From Streptomyces rhizoryzae (GTDB lineage: Bacteria > Actinomycetota > Actinomycetes > Streptomycetales > Streptomycetaceae), in NCBI RefSeq assembly GCF_023155275.1, contig NZ_JALMUV010000041.1, positions 1 to 64,000 on the forward strand: a stretch of DNA of 64,000 bases, in the 5' to 3' direction. The notes under the pieces were generated by a model. That model saw only the letters and a list, made by a program, of their open reading frames with translations, ran no database searches and was not told the origin of the DNA. The first letter of the stretch is position 1. Each line of letters starts with the position of its first letter. This document shows positions 16,518 to 25,394 of this stretch, piece after piece. A program made the translations under genes and the position numbers.

Positions 16518-17555
16518 ATGGCGAACGAACAGGGCAACCCCTCCACCCCCGCGATCGGCACCGTCCAGCTGGGCACCGGCGGCCCGCGGGTGGGCGTCCA
16601 GGGCCTGGGCTGCATGGGCATGAGCTGGGCGTACGGCCCCACCGACGGCGATGAGGCGCGGGCCACCCTGGAGCGCGCCCTGGAGCTGGGCGTCACGCTC
16701 TACGACACCGCCGACGTCTACGGCGGCGGCGAGAACGAGAAGTTCCTCGCGCCCTTCGTACGGGCGCACCGCGACGAGATCGTGCTGGCCACCAAGTTCG
16801 CGCTCGGCACCGACCCGGACGACCCCACCAGGCGCGTCATCCGCAACGACCGTGCGTACGTCCGCCAGGCCGTCGAGGGCAGCCTGCGGCGGCTGGGCGT
16901 CGAGCGGATCGACCTCTACTACATGCACCGCCGCGACGTGGCCGTCCCCATCGAGGAGACGGTCGGCGCGATGGCCGAACTGGTCGCCGAGGGGAAGGTG
17001 GCGTACCTGGGGCTGAGCGAGGTGACCGCCGCCGAACTGCGCGCCGCGCAGGGCGTCCACCCGATCACCGCGGTGCAGTCCGAGTGGTCGCTGTTCAGCC
17101 GCGACATCGAGGAGTCGGTGGTTCCGGCCGCCGCCGAACTGGGCGTCGCGCTGGTCCCGTACTCCCCGCTCGGCCGCGGCTTCCTCACCGGCGCGTTCGT
17201 CCACGCCGACCAGGAGCTGACCGCCGACGACTTCCGCCGCCAGCAGCCCCGCTTCACCGGTGACAACGCGGCCGCCAACGCCGCCCTCCTGGAGCCGGTC
17301 CGGGCGATTGCCGAGGCCCGGCGCGCGACGCCCGCCCAGATCGCGCTGGCCTGGGTGCAGCAGCGGGCCGCCGCGCACAATCTGGCGGTCGTCCCGATCC
17401 CCGGCACCCGCAAGCGCAGCCGCCTGGAGGAGAACGCCGCCGCCACCCGGATCGAGCTGACCGCGGAGGAACTGGCGCTGCTGGAGCCGCTCGCGGACAA
17501 GGTCGCCGGCGACCGCTACGCCGACATGGGGTTCACCTCGGCCGGCCGGGAGTAG
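16518..17555 (+). CDS. Aldo/keto reductase
   Basis: NADP-dependent reductase of aldehydes or ketones, 345 residues, with a TIM barrel. Catalytic residues are visible: Asp and Tyr in YDTADVYG, Lys in ATKFAL and His in YYMHRRD. The C-terminal IPGTRKRSRLEEN is the NADPH-binding signature of the YajO/Tas-like group. It is co-transcribed with the upstream MerR gene, which suggests a detoxification role. The frame extends upstream into the MerR gene, but the ATG at 16518 fits the family start. Confidence 0.93.
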   Translation: MANEQGNPSTPAIGTVQLGTGGPRVGVQGLGCMGMSWAYGPTDGDEARATLERALELGVTLYDTADVYGGGENEKFLAPFVRAHRDEIVLATKFALGTDPDDPTRRVIRNDRAYVRQAVEGSLRRLGVERIDLYYMHRRDVAVPIEETVGAMAELVAEGKVAYLGLSEVTAAELRAAQGVHPITAVQSEWSLFSRDIEESVVPAAAELGVALVPYSPLGRGFLTGAFVHADQELTADDFRRQQPRFTGDNAAANAALLEPVRAIAEARRATPAQIALAWVQQRAAAHNLAVVPIPGTRKRSRLEENAAATRIELTAEELALLEPLADKVAGDRYADMGFTSAGRE

Positions 17556-17569
17556 TCCCGTACGCCGGT

Positions 17570-17604
17570 GCGCCCCGGCGGGCCCGCGCGGCCTGCCGGG
17601 GCGC
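17570..17604. terminator. Hairpin between convergent genes
   Basis: GCGCCCCGGC pairs with GCCGGGGCGC, extended by GGCC/GGCC after one mismatch, just after the aldo/keto reductase stop. Confidence 0.7.
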
Positions 17605-17617
17605 CTTCGCGCGGGGG

Positions 17618-18889
17618 CTACGCGTACCCCAGCGCGAACGCCGCGAAGCCGGCCGCCAGGACGGCCGCGAGCGCGCGGCGGGCTCGCCCGGCTCCCGTCC
17701 AGGGCGCCTCGAAACGGCGGGTGAGGTGGCCGATCGCGAGGAGCAGGACGGCGAACAGGGGCATCCAGGCCAGCCGGGCCGCCATCCAGCCCAGCGAGAC
17801 CGGGGCGGTGGTCAGCCCGGGGACGGCGCCGGCGAACGAGGCCGGTACGGCCGCGGCGAACATCGCCGTCTGGTGCCAGCACAGGATCGTCATCGCGCAG
17901 AGATTGACCACGACCACCGGCGCCCACAGGGCCGGCCGCCGCAGCAGCGCGGCCAGCCGGTCCCGGAGCAGGACCGCCGCCCCGGACTGGGCCGCGGCCA
18001 GCGCCAGGACCAGCAGCGACGGCGGGTGGGAGTTGGTCCGGTCCTGGCCGGGGACGCCGACCATGCTCGCCGGGTAGTGGAAGAAGAGCAGCAGCGCGGC
18101 GAACAGCGCGGCGCCGCCCAGCAGCAGCGCCCACGCGGCGCGCCGGCCGAGCCGCCGCTCGCCCCAGCACACCCCGAGCTGGTAGCCGAACAGCCAGCCG
18201 GGCAGCAGGTTGAGCAGGCTGAGCCAGGACGGCGCGGCCGCGGCGAACGGGCCGTAGCGCAGGAAGTCCACGACGGCCACCGAGGCCAGCAGCGGCAGCG
18301 CGCTCCACAGGCCGGCCCGGCGCGCGGCCGCGGCGCAGTACGGCGTCAGGGCGGTGACCACCGCGTAGATGCCGACGAACCACAGCGGCTGGATGACCAG
18401 CGTGGCGCCCGTCCGCAGGGTCGCGGTGGGCACCCCCAGCCCGTGCAGCAGCGGGACCAGCGCGGCCCACACGGCGGTGACCCCCAGGACCGGGCGGCCC
18501 AGGCGGGCGATCCGGCCGCCCAGCCAGCCGGGTGTGGAGCCGCCCCGCGCGGTGTGGCGGCGCAGGGACAGCACCGCGGAGTGGCCGCCGACCAGGAAGA
18601 AGATCCCGAGCATCTGGAGCAGCCAGCTCGCCGGGGCCAGGAAGCCGAGGGCGGTCAGCGGGCTGGCGTTGTGCAGCGCGCCGCCGGCGTCGAGGGTGAA
18701 GCCGCCGAGCAGCCAGTGGCCGGTGGGCACGGCGAGCAGGGCCAGGGCGCGCAGTCCGTCCAGGGCCCGGTCGCGGTGCGCGGGGGTGCGGGCGTCGAGG
18801 GTGCGGACGGCGGTGCGGACCCGGGCGCGGGCGGTGTGCAGCGCCTGCCCGGTGGCCGGGCGGGGGCGGGTGGGACTCGCGGTGGTCAT
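17618..18889 (-). CDS. Acyltransferase 3 family membrane protein
   Basis: Integral membrane protein of 423 residues with about ten hydrophobic segments, resembling the acyltransferase 3 (OafA/NodX/WecH) superfamily. The N-terminal LDGLRALALLAVPTGHW corresponds to the family motif that positions the catalytic region near the first membrane helix. Such enzymes transfer acyl groups to sugars, peptidoglycan or secondary metabolites; the substrate is unknown. The ATG has a GAGGA site. The esterase-like DUF1023 gene lies upstream on the same strand, with a GTGCGG-rich gap of about 220 bases between them. Confidence 0.82.
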   Translation of the reverse strand: MTTASPTRPRPATGQALHTARARVRTAVRTLDARTPAHRDRALDGLRALALLAVPTGHWLLGGFTLDAGGALHNASPLTALGFLAPASWLLQMLGIFFLVGGHSAVLSLRRHTARGGSTPGWLGGRIARLGRPVLGVTAVWAALVPLLHGLGVPTATLRTGATLVIQPLWFVGIYAVVTALTPYCAAAARRAGLWSALPLLASVAVVDFLRYGPFAAAAPSWLSLLNLLPGWLFGYQLGVCWGERRLGRRAAWALLLGGAALFAALLLFFHYPASMVGVPGQDRTNSHPPSLLVLALAAAQSGAAVLLRDRLAALLRRPALWAPVVVVNLCAMTILCWHQTAMFAAAVPASFAGAVPGLTTAPVSLGWMAARLAWMPLFAVLLLAIGHLTRRFEAPWTGAGRARRALAAVLAAGFAAFALGYA

Positions 18890-19112
18890 GAGGCGTCCTC
18901 TGAAGGCGGGTTGGGGTGCGACGGGGTGCCCTGCGGTGCGCTTCGGCGGGGCTGCGGAGCTACGGGCCGGTGGGGCGGCGGGGTTGCGGGGCGGGGGTGC
19001 GGTACGGGCCGCGGCGGCCCTTGGTGCGGTCCGGTGGGCGGGTGTGCGGCGGGCGGTTCGTGCGGGCCGGTGCGGTGGTGCGGTGCGGGGCCGGACGGGC
19101 CGCCGCGGGGCG
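18890..19112. other. G-rich low-complexity spacer
   Basis: The spacer between two minus-strand genes is dominated by irregular GTGCGG/GGTGCGG and CGGGGC words. No hairpin or gene was identified. Confidence 0.5.
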
Positions 19113-20279
19113 TCAGCGCACGTCCGCGGGGCGGCCCAGGGCGATCGCGGCGAAGTCGCGGAGGGAATCCGTCCCGGGGGCGAGGTAGCCGGTGTGGCCC
19201 TCGGCCCGTACGGCGGGCACCCGGCGGGCGCCGAACGCCGGATCGGTCGGGTCGGTGCCGTGGCCCAGGCCCAGCACCTCGACGTTCGGTACGTCGCCGA
19301 TCCAGTCCGAGGCGTCCCGCGCCGCCCACACCCGGGCCGGGGTGCGGAGGTCGGCCGCGGTGTCCCGGCGCATCCCGGGGGAGCCGAAGACGATCAGGTC
19401 GGTGAGGTCGCCGCGGCCGGTACGCGGGGCGGCCAGTCCGCAGACCACCGAGCCGTAGCTGTGGCACAGCACGGCCGGGGCCGGGGTGCCGGTGGCGGCC
19501 AGACCGGCCAGGAAGCGGGTCAGCCGGGGCGCGCCGGCCTCGGCGAGCCGGCCGGTCGCGGCGTCCGGGCCGAGCCCGACCGGGGTGGTGTAGCCGACCC
19601 AGGCGATCACCGCCGTCGGGACGCCGGGCGCCTCGGCCGCCATCTGCCGGCGCAGCGACCGCGCCATCCCGGTCGGCGTGCCGTACGGGTCGGTGGTGCG
19701 GTCGAAGGTGGCCAGGTCGATGTCCGAGCCGGGCACGACCACCGCGGTGCGCCGGGCGGCCGCCAAGTCGCCGTGGACCTCGGCCACCTGACCGCGGCCG
19801 CGCGGGTCGAAGGCGAGGATCTGCCGGCCGGGCGCGAGCAGCGAGGCGTAGCGGGCGGCGGCCCGCCGGGCCTGCTGGTGGTCCTGGCGGGTGCCGGCCG
19901 GGTCGGTGGACCGGGCCAGCGCGCGGTCGCGTTCGGCGCGCAGCGCCCGGGCGTTGGCCTGGTACCGCAGGGCGACCGGGGCGCCGTCGAGGTTGCCGAC
20001 GGTGAGCGGGTGCCGGGCGGCGAGCGCCTGCCGCTGGGCGCCGGTCAGCGCGGCGAAGAACCGGGCGACCTCGGCGGGGGAGGCGCTCGCCGGGTCCGGC
20101 AGGGAGAGTCCGAGGCTGTGGTCGGCGCGCCAGGCGGCGGCGCCGGGGGCCGGACCGGTGACCGCGGTCTGCGCGCTGCCGGCCGCCCAGCCGCCGGTCC
20201 CCGCGGCGACGGCCAGTGCGAGGGCGGCGGCGGTGAGCGCCCGCTTGCTGCGCCGGACGGCGCTCCGCAGCACGGTCAT
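19113..20279 (-). CDS. Secreted alpha/beta hydrolase, DUF1023 family
   Basis: Predicted exported esterase-like protein of 388 residues. An Arg/Lys-rich start followed by a hydrophobic segment (residues 14-37) forms a signal peptide or anchor. The DUF1023 core contains QILAFDPRG and the nucleophile elbow CHSYGS (Ser274). Late Asp and His residues (YLAPGTDS, GHTGY) complete a plausible triad. The start has a GGGAGAG site. A close paralogue lies 3.7 kb upstream on the same strand, on the other side of the two-component genes. Substrate and role are unknown. Confidence 0.88.
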   Translation of the reverse strand: MTVLRSAVRRSKRALTAAALALAVAAGTGGWAAGSAQTAVTGPAPGAAAWRADHSLGLSLPDPASASPAEVARFFAALTGAQRQALAARHPLTVGNLDGAPVALRYQANARALRAERDRALARSTDPAGTRQDHQQARRAAARYASLLAPGRQILAFDPRGRGQVAEVHGDLAAARRTAVVVPGSDIDLATFDRTTDPYGTPTGMARSLRRQMAAEAPGVPTAVIAWVGYTTPVGLGPDAATGRLAEAGAPRLTRFLAGLAATGTPAPAVLCHSYGSVVCGLAAPRTGRGDLTDLIVFGSPGMRRDTAADLRTPARVWAARDASDWIGDVPNVEVLGLGHGTDPTDPAFGARRVPAVRAEGHTGYLAPGTDSLRDFAAIALGRPADVR

Positions 20280-20664
20280 GGTGGTCTCTCCCTCTTCCAG
20301 CGGTGTGGCGGAGGGAAAGGTACGGAGGCGCTGGGTTACGCGGCGTCACACCGCGGAGCCAACTCCCGGGTGATACCGGGGTAGGGGGTGCCGGACGGCC
20401 CTCGTACCCCGGGATGAGGAGTGGGGGGCCGGCTCGTCAGGGTGGGTGGGGCTGTCCCCAGGGCGGGGTGGGGGCAGCCGGTGCGCGGCGGTATGACCCG
20501 CGGCGGCGGCGCCGACGGATCCGGGGCGTGCCTAGGGGGTGTTCGTAAAGTTAGGGGGTGTTCGCAAAGTCCCGTCTGCCGTCCGGCGCCCGGCACGCCG
20601 AGAGCACGCACCGGACACCGCCCGGCCGCCCTCCGGGCGAACGACGCGCCTTTGCGGACACCCC
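20280..20664. other. Upstream region of DUF1023 gene with repeat element
   Basis: The gap lies between two minus-strand genes. The left part is G-rich and carries a GCGGTATGAC word near 20490. The right part (20532-20667) is a repeat element described separately. No coding sequence was supported. Confidence 0.5.
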
Positions 20665-20667
20665 CTA
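20532..20667. repeat. MITE-like dispersed repeat with inverted ends
   Basis: Two direct copies of CTAGGGGGTGTTCGYAAAG on the left (20532 and 20551) face an inverted copy (CTTTGCGGACACCCCCTAG, 20649-20667) about 100 bases away. The left copy continues as TCCCGTCTGCCGTCCGGCGC, and 34 of 40 bases recur in inverted orientation at 44461-44500. The right end supplies the TAG stop codon of the response regulator. This is possibly a miniature inverted-repeat element or a remnant of an insertion-sequence end. Confidence 0.65.
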
Positions 20668-21345
20668 GCGTTCGCCGGGGGCGACCAGCCCCGACTCGTA
20701 GGCGAAGATCACCGCTTGGGCGCGGTCGCGCAGCTCCAGCTTGGCGAGCACCCGGCCGATGTGGGTCTTCACCGTCTGCTCGGCCAGGATCAGCTTCTCG
20801 GCGATCTCCTGGTTGGACAGACCGCGGGCGATCAGCTCCAGCACCTCGGTCTCGCGCGGGGTGAGGCCGTTGAGCCGCAGGGCGGTGCGGTCCTTGCGGG
20901 GTGCGGGGCGCTGGCGGGCGAAATCGGCGATCAGCCGACGGGTCACCGACGGCGCGAGCAGCGCCTCACCGGCCGCCACCACCCGCACCGCGGAGATCAG
21001 ATCGGCCGGCGGGGCGTCCTTCAGCAGGAAGCCGGAGGCGCCGGCGCGCAGCGCCTCGTAGACGTAGTCGTCGACGTCGAAGGTGGTCAGCATCAGCACC
21101 TTCGGGCGGTGGGCGACGCCGACGGGCGGGTCGAGCAGCCGCCGGGCCGCCTCCAGACCGTCCATCTCCGGCATCCGGACGTCCATCAGCACCACGTCGG
21201 GGTGCGTGCGCCGGGCCAGCTCGACGCCCTGCACCCCGTCCGCCGCGTCACCCACCACATCGATGTCGCTCTGCGCGGCGAGCAGCGCGGCGAATCCCGC
21301 CCGCACCATGGCCTGGTCGTCAACGATGATCACGCGGGTCGTCAT
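20665..21345 (-). CDS. NarL/LuxR-family response regulator
   Basis: Two-component response regulator of 226 residues. The receiver domain has the acidic pair at residues 9-10, phosphoacceptor Asp55 in VVLMDVRMPEMDG and a conserved Thr-Lys pair. The C-terminal LuxR helix-turn-helix includes LTPRETEVLELIARGLSNQEIAEKL. The start codon overlaps the stop of the sensor kinase (ATGA), so the pair is translationally coupled. The stop codon falls in the end of a dispersed repeat. It may control its own operon through the inverted repeat at 22.8 kb; the signal is unknown. Confidence 0.93.
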   Translation of the reverse strand: MTTRVIIVDDQAMVRAGFAALLAAQSDIDVVGDAADGVQGVELARRTHPDVVLMDVRMPEMDGLEAARRLLDPPVGVAHRPKVLMLTTFDVDDYVYEALRAGASGFLLKDAPPADLISAVRVVAAGEALLAPSVTRRLIADFARQRPAPRKDRTALRLNGLTPRETEVLELIARGLSNQEIAEKLILAEQTVKTHIGRVLAKLELRDRAQAVIFAYESGLVAPGER

Positions 21346-22757
21346 GGGGCGTCGGAGTCCTTCACGGTGCGAGGGGCGGGCGGGGCGGGCGGCGCCGACA
21401 GCGGGAGCTGGGCGGCGACCCGGAAGCCGCCGTCGGGCAGCGGCCCGGTATCGAGTGTGCCGTCCACCAGCCGCACCCGCTCCCGCATTCCCACCAGACC
21501 GTGCCCGGTGCCGCTGGTCTCCAGCGGCGCGGAAACCGGCGGCGCGGGCGGTTCGTTGACCACCAGCACCGTCAGGCGGGAGCCGTCGCCGGTGGTCGTC
21601 ACGGACACCCTCGTCCGGGCCCCCGGCGCGTGCCGGACCACGTTGGCCAGCGCCTCCTGGACGATGCGGTACGCCGACAGGTCCACCGCCGGCTCGGGCG
21701 CCACCGGCTCCTCGGGCAGCACCAACTCGACCGGCACACCGGCCCGTACGGTCGCCTCGACGAGCTTCGGCAGCTGGCCGATCCCCGGCTGCGGGGCCTT
21801 CTCCGGAGCGCCCTGCCGCTCGGTCTCCTCGCTGCGCAGCACCCCGAGCAGCCGCCGCATCTCCGCCAGCGACTCCCGCGCGCTCGACGCGATCGCCCCG
21901 AACTCCTCCTGGGCCTCCTGGGGTATGCCGCTGATGCGGTACGGCGCGCTGTCCGCCTGGACGGTGATCACCGACATGTGGTGGGCGACGACATCGTGCA
22001 GCTCGCGGGCGATGCGGGTGCGCTCCTCCAGCAGCGTGCGCCGGGCCCGCTCCGCCTCGCTGATGGTCTCCTGCTCCTGCAACTTCCGCTGGGCGTCGCC
22101 CCGTTCGCGCAGTGCGGCGCCGAGCAGCAGCACCACACCGGAGAGCACGAACAGCAGCACCCAGCTGCTCTGCACGCCGTCGGGCGCGAAGACCTCGAAG
22201 AGAATGCCCGCGGCACCGGTCGTCAGCCAGACCGCTATCAGCGTGCGCCGGCGCTCGCGCACGGACAGCGCCAGCAGCAGCGCCAGATAGCCGATGATCA
22301 CCGTGACCGGCCAGGGCCAGGGGCGGCCCGCGACCCCGTCCGCGCCGGTCAGTGCCGCGGCGCAGATCACGTCCGCCGCGAAGATCACCCACCATGCCTG
22401 GAGCGGCCGGGTCACCGCCAGCAGCAGCGGCACGCTCTGCGCGGTGGCCAGCGCACCGGCCAGCCCGCCGGCCATGCCGTAGTCGTTGTGCAGGACGTTG
22501 ACCCCGGTCGGCAGCAGGGACACGGCGAACACGATGGCGACGGCGTACGGCAGCCGGCGCACCCAGCGGCGCTGGACGCTGCCGAAGAGAGGGGTGCCGG
22601 GCCGGGTCGGCGTACCGAGCTCGGTGGCGAGCACGCGCAGCGCGGGGCGCGCGGCCCGCCCTGCCCGGCGGGCCACGCGCAGCGCCTGCGCGAGGGCCGC
22701 CCGGTGCCCGCGGTCGGGGGCCGGGTCGTGGTCTGGGGTGAGGGATCGCCTGGTCAT
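21342..22757 (-). CDS. DesK/NarX-type sensor histidine kinase
   Basis: Membrane sensor of 471 residues. About six hydrophobic segments span residues 70-215 with short loops. A coiled coil, a HisKA_3 dimerisation box with His254 in RIARELHDVVAHHMS, and a HATPase domain (NVVRHAPGA, GTGHGLVGMRERV) follow. The ATG at 22757 gives MTRRSLTPDHD; a longer frame to 22829 would cross the inverted repeat. There is no ribosome binding site, and a TACATT box lies 9 nt upstream, so the message may be near-leaderless. It partners the downstream response regulator. Confidence 0.9.
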   Translation of the reverse strand: MTRRSLTPDHDPAPDRGHRAALAQALRVARRAGRAARPALRVLATELGTPTRPGTPLFGSVQRRWVRRLPYAVAIVFAVSLLPTGVNVLHNDYGMAGGLAGALATAQSVPLLLAVTRPLQAWWVIFAADVICAAALTGADGVAGRPWPWPVTVIIGYLALLLALSVRERRRTLIAVWLTTGAAGILFEVFAPDGVQSSWVLLFVLSGVVLLLGAALRERGDAQRKLQEQETISEAERARRTLLEERTRIARELHDVVAHHMSVITVQADSAPYRISGIPQEAQEEFGAIASSARESLAEMRRLLGVLRSEETERQGAPEKAPQPGIGQLPKLVEATVRAGVPVELVLPEEPVAPEPAVDLSAYRIVQEALANVVRHAPGARTRVSVTTTGDGSRLTVLVVNEPPAPPVSAPLETSGTGHGLVGMRERVRLVDGTLDTGPLPDGGFRVAAQLPLSAPPAPPAPRTVKDSDAP

Positions 22758-22794
22758 CGCGGGATCAATGTAAGCGGGCCGCGCACGGCGCCGC

Positions 22795-22837
22795 GTCATA
22801 CCGTGGTGCGGGCTTCCGTCCCGTACCACGGTATGAC
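22795..22837. promoter_or_regulatory. Long inverted repeat upstream of two-component operon
   Basis: Arms GTCATACCGTGGTGCGGG and CCCGTACCACGGTATGAC (18 bp, one G-T mismatch) enclose a 7-nt loop, 38 bases upstream of the kinase start. It could be an operator for the cognate response regulator or a terminator of the DUF4429 transcript in reverse; the former is favoured because TCATACCG recurs near 6.2 kb. Confidence 0.6.
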
Positions 22838-22896
22838 CCGGCGGTCCGGCGGGGAGCCGAGGCAGCCCGGTGCGCCCGCTCCGGCGGCCCCGCGCC

Positions 22897-23775
22897 CTAC
22901 AGTTCGGCCAGCAGCTCGGCCTTCTTCGCGCTGAACTCGTCGTCCGTGAGCAGCCCCGCGCCGTGCAGCTCGCCGAGGTGCCGGATCCGGTCCGCGATGT
23001 CGGCCGGGTCCCGGCCGGTGGCGCCGGCGCACCGCACCGGCGCCCGCCCGGCCCCGTCCGGTGCCGGCTCGGCGGCCCGCACGGCCTGGAGCACGGCGGC
23101 CGCGAACGGCAACGACTCGTGGACCGGCCCGTAACCGAGCCCGAAGACCACCGCCGCCGGGTCCTGATCGGCCTCGCCGGGCCGCGCCTCGGGGGCGTCG
23201 CGCTCCAGCAGCCGCAGGTGGCCGTTGACGATCTCCGGCGAGCGCCACTCCACGCCGGTCAGCCCGCCGACCGGGAAGGTCTGGTCGCCGCGCTTCCACT
23301 TCGCCGACGACGCCCCCGTCCAGAACCAGCGGAAGGCGACCGACCGGCCGTCGAAGGACGCCTTGCCGTCGTACGCCTTGAAGTGCAGCGGGGGGTCGGG
23401 CGCGGCCACCAGGTGGCGGTCGGCGGGCTCCCCGGCGGCGGGCCCCAGCGCGGTCCGCAGCTCGTCGGCGTAGTACGAGGCCAGCGTCTCCCGTTCGGCC
23501 GGCAGCACCAGCCGGTACGGGTCGGCGTCCTCCTTGAGCTGTCCGTCCGCCGCCTCCATCAGGGGGTCGGCGCCCGGCCGCGGCACCGCGCGCAGCACGA
23601 CCGTGCCGCGCCGGCCCGTGCGGACCTCGACGGATCTCAGCGCCTCGTACGGAATGCGTCGCTCGCCGAGCGCCTGGAACAGCCTCGGCCTGCGGATCCC
23701 CCGTTCGAAGCGGATGAGTACGGAGTCCGAGTCGAACTCCCAGACGGCATGAAAACCGGCCAGCACATCACCCAT
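22897..23775 (-). CDS. DUF4429 protein with C-terminal SHOCT domain
   Basis: Actinobacterial protein of 292 residues. Two DUF4429-type PH-like beta modules (about residues 1-95 and 115-215, with matching GDVLAGFHAVWEFD and FKAYDGKASFDGRSV starts) precede a SHOCT helix pair at the end (IRHLGELHGAGLLTDDEFSAKKAELL). Such proteins are probably peripheral oligomerising or membrane-associated factors; no enzyme activity is known. The ATG at 23775 has TACGAT 7 nt upstream and no Shine-Dalgarno site, suggesting a leaderless mRNA. ATGs at 23784 and 23805 are alternatives. Confidence 0.85.
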   Translation of the reverse strand: MGDVLAGFHAVWEFDSDSVLIRFERGIRRPRLFQALGERRIPYEALRSVEVRTGRRGTVVLRAVPRPGADPLMEAADGQLKEDADPYRLVLPAERETLASYYADELRTALGPAAGEPADRHLVAAPDPPLHFKAYDGKASFDGRSVAFRWFWTGASSAKWKRGDQTFPVGGLTGVEWRSPEIVNGHLRLLERDAPEARPGEADQDPAAVVFGLGYGPVHESLPFAAAVLQAVRAAEPAPDGAGRAPVRCAGATGRDPADIADRIRHLGELHGAGLLTDDEFSAKKAELLAEL

Positions 23776-23982
23776 GCGGCTCATCGTATGCGGGTGGTTG
23801 CCCACCCGTCCCCCTTCCGGACACCTGTGCTGCGCGGGTCTGGGGCGCCCGGTGACCGGTGGCCGCCCTTGCCCTGTTCACGCCGGCGGGCCCCGGGGCG
23901 GTTCCCGCGGGTGCGGCCCGTCCCCGGGCGCCGGGCCGTACCCGCGGCCACCGCTGCGCGCGTCCGGCCCCGGCCGGACCGA

Positions 23983-25197
23983 TTACGCCAGATCCGCGCT
24001 GCACCGGGTGTCGGTGGACGCGCAGCCCACCGACGTGAGGTCGCCGACGCCGATCAGCGCGAAGTTGCGGAGGCTGCCCGTACCGGGCGCGAAGTAGCCG
24101 GCGTGCCCGGCGGCGCCCTGGGCGGACAGGACCCGGGCCCCGAAGGAGGGGTCCACCGGGTCGGCCCCGTGGCCGAGCCCGCCGACCTCCAGGTAGGGCA
24201 CGTCCTGGATCCAGTCGTCGGCGTCCCGCATCGCCCAGACCCGGGCGTGCGTGCCCAGGCCCGCGAGGTTCCCGGCCCGCATACCGGGGCTGCCCGCCAC
24301 CGCGATGTCGGTGACGTTGCGGGGAAGATTCCGGGCCGCCAGGCCGCACACCACGGAGCCGTAGCTGTGGCAGAACAGCGAGACGGTGTCGGAGGCCGGC
24401 AGCGCGGCCACCAGGGCGCGCAGCCGGACCGCGCCGGCCTCGGCGAGCTGGCCGGTGGCCGCCTCGACGCCCACCCCGGCCGGGGTGGTGTAGTCGGCCC
24501 AGGCGATCACCGCGGTGCGGGTACCGGGGCGGGCGGCGCGCTCGGCGTCGTAGAGGGACTGCGCCATGCCCACGGGGGCGGCGGTCGCCTTCACGGTGCG
24601 TTCGAAGGTCGAGAGGTTGGTGTCCACGCCGGGCACCACCACCGAGACCCGGTCGGCGGTGCGGAGGTTGCCGAAGACCTCCGCGACCCGGCCGTCACCG
24701 GCCGGGTCGAAGGCCAGGATCTGCCGGCCGGGGCTCATCAGCGATTCCAGGCGGTGCATCAGCCGGCCCGCCTCCTGGCGGCCGACGGGCGTGAGCCGGT
24801 GGTCGACCATGCGCCGTTGCTCGGTCTCCCGGGCGTGGTCGATCGCGATCCGGTTGGCGTGGTACCGCAGGCCGACGGGGGCGCCGCCCATGTTGCCGAC
24901 GACCAGCGGATAGCGGTCCGCCAGCTGCCGGCGGGCGGACGTGTCCAGACCGGTGAAGAACGCGCGGAGGGCGGCCGGCGCGGCGTCGGGGTCGGGCAGC
25001 GGGTGCCCGTGGAAGGTGGTGTGCCGCCAGGCGTTCCGGGCGGTGGCCAGGGGATTGCCGTCCTCCTTGGTGCCTCGGATGGCCGTGAAGCCCGTCATGG
25101 CGAGCATCACGAACACCACCACCAGGGCGAGCGCGGCTCGCCAGGCGGTGGACTGGGGGAAACCGGGGAAGGGACCGAGGCCCGGGAAAGAAGTCAC
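23983..25197 (-). CDS. Membrane-anchored alpha/beta hydrolase, DUF1023 family
   Basis: Paralogue of the protein at 19113-20279. Both share QILAFDP, VGMAQSL/TGMARSL-like and FCHSYGSVVCGLA segments, including the nucleophile serine, and end with a YFAPGTGSLRNFA-like block. About 404 residues run from a GTG at 25197, which gives one N-terminal membrane anchor at about residues 20-37. An in-frame GTG at 25254 would add 19 residues. A TAGGGT box lies 8 nt before the shorter start. Probably an exported esterase or lipase-like enzyme; substrate unknown. Confidence 0.85.
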   Translation of the reverse strand: MTSFPGLGPFPGFPQSTAWRAALALVVVFVMLAMTGFTAIRGTKEDGNPLATARNAWRHTTFHGHPLPDPDAAPAALRAFFTGLDTSARRQLADRYPLVVGNMGGAPVGLRYHANRIAIDHARETEQRRMVDHRLTPVGRQEAGRLMHRLESLMSPGRQILAFDPAGDGRVAEVFGNLRTADRVSVVVPGVDTNLSTFERTVKATAAPVGMAQSLYDAERAARPGTRTAVIAWADYTTPAGVGVEAATGQLAEAGAVRLRALVAALPASDTVSLFCHSYGSVVCGLAARNLPRNVTDIAVAGSPGMRAGNLAGLGTHARVWAMRDADDWIQDVPYLEVGGLGHGADPVDPSFGARVLSAQGAAGHAGYFAPGTGSLRNFALIGVGDLTSVGCASTDTRCSADLA

Positions 25198-25394
25198 CGC
25201 GGGCCACCCTAGGAGACGCGCGAGGGTGCTCGTGGACCCCGTGAGCCATCTCACGTTTCACGAAGGGTATTTGTGTTAAACGCGACATCTCGCGGCGGCA
25301 CGGCGTGCGCGAAGACACACTTTCGAACGCAACGGGGCGGAACCGATCCGACGCGCCGAACGTCCCATCGGCGCAGGTCCGGCGGGTGCCGTCG

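Noticed and set aside
20532-20667. Intact insertion sequence
   Set aside because: Inverted ends are present but the ~100-base interior cannot encode a transposase, so only a MITE-like remnant is claimed.
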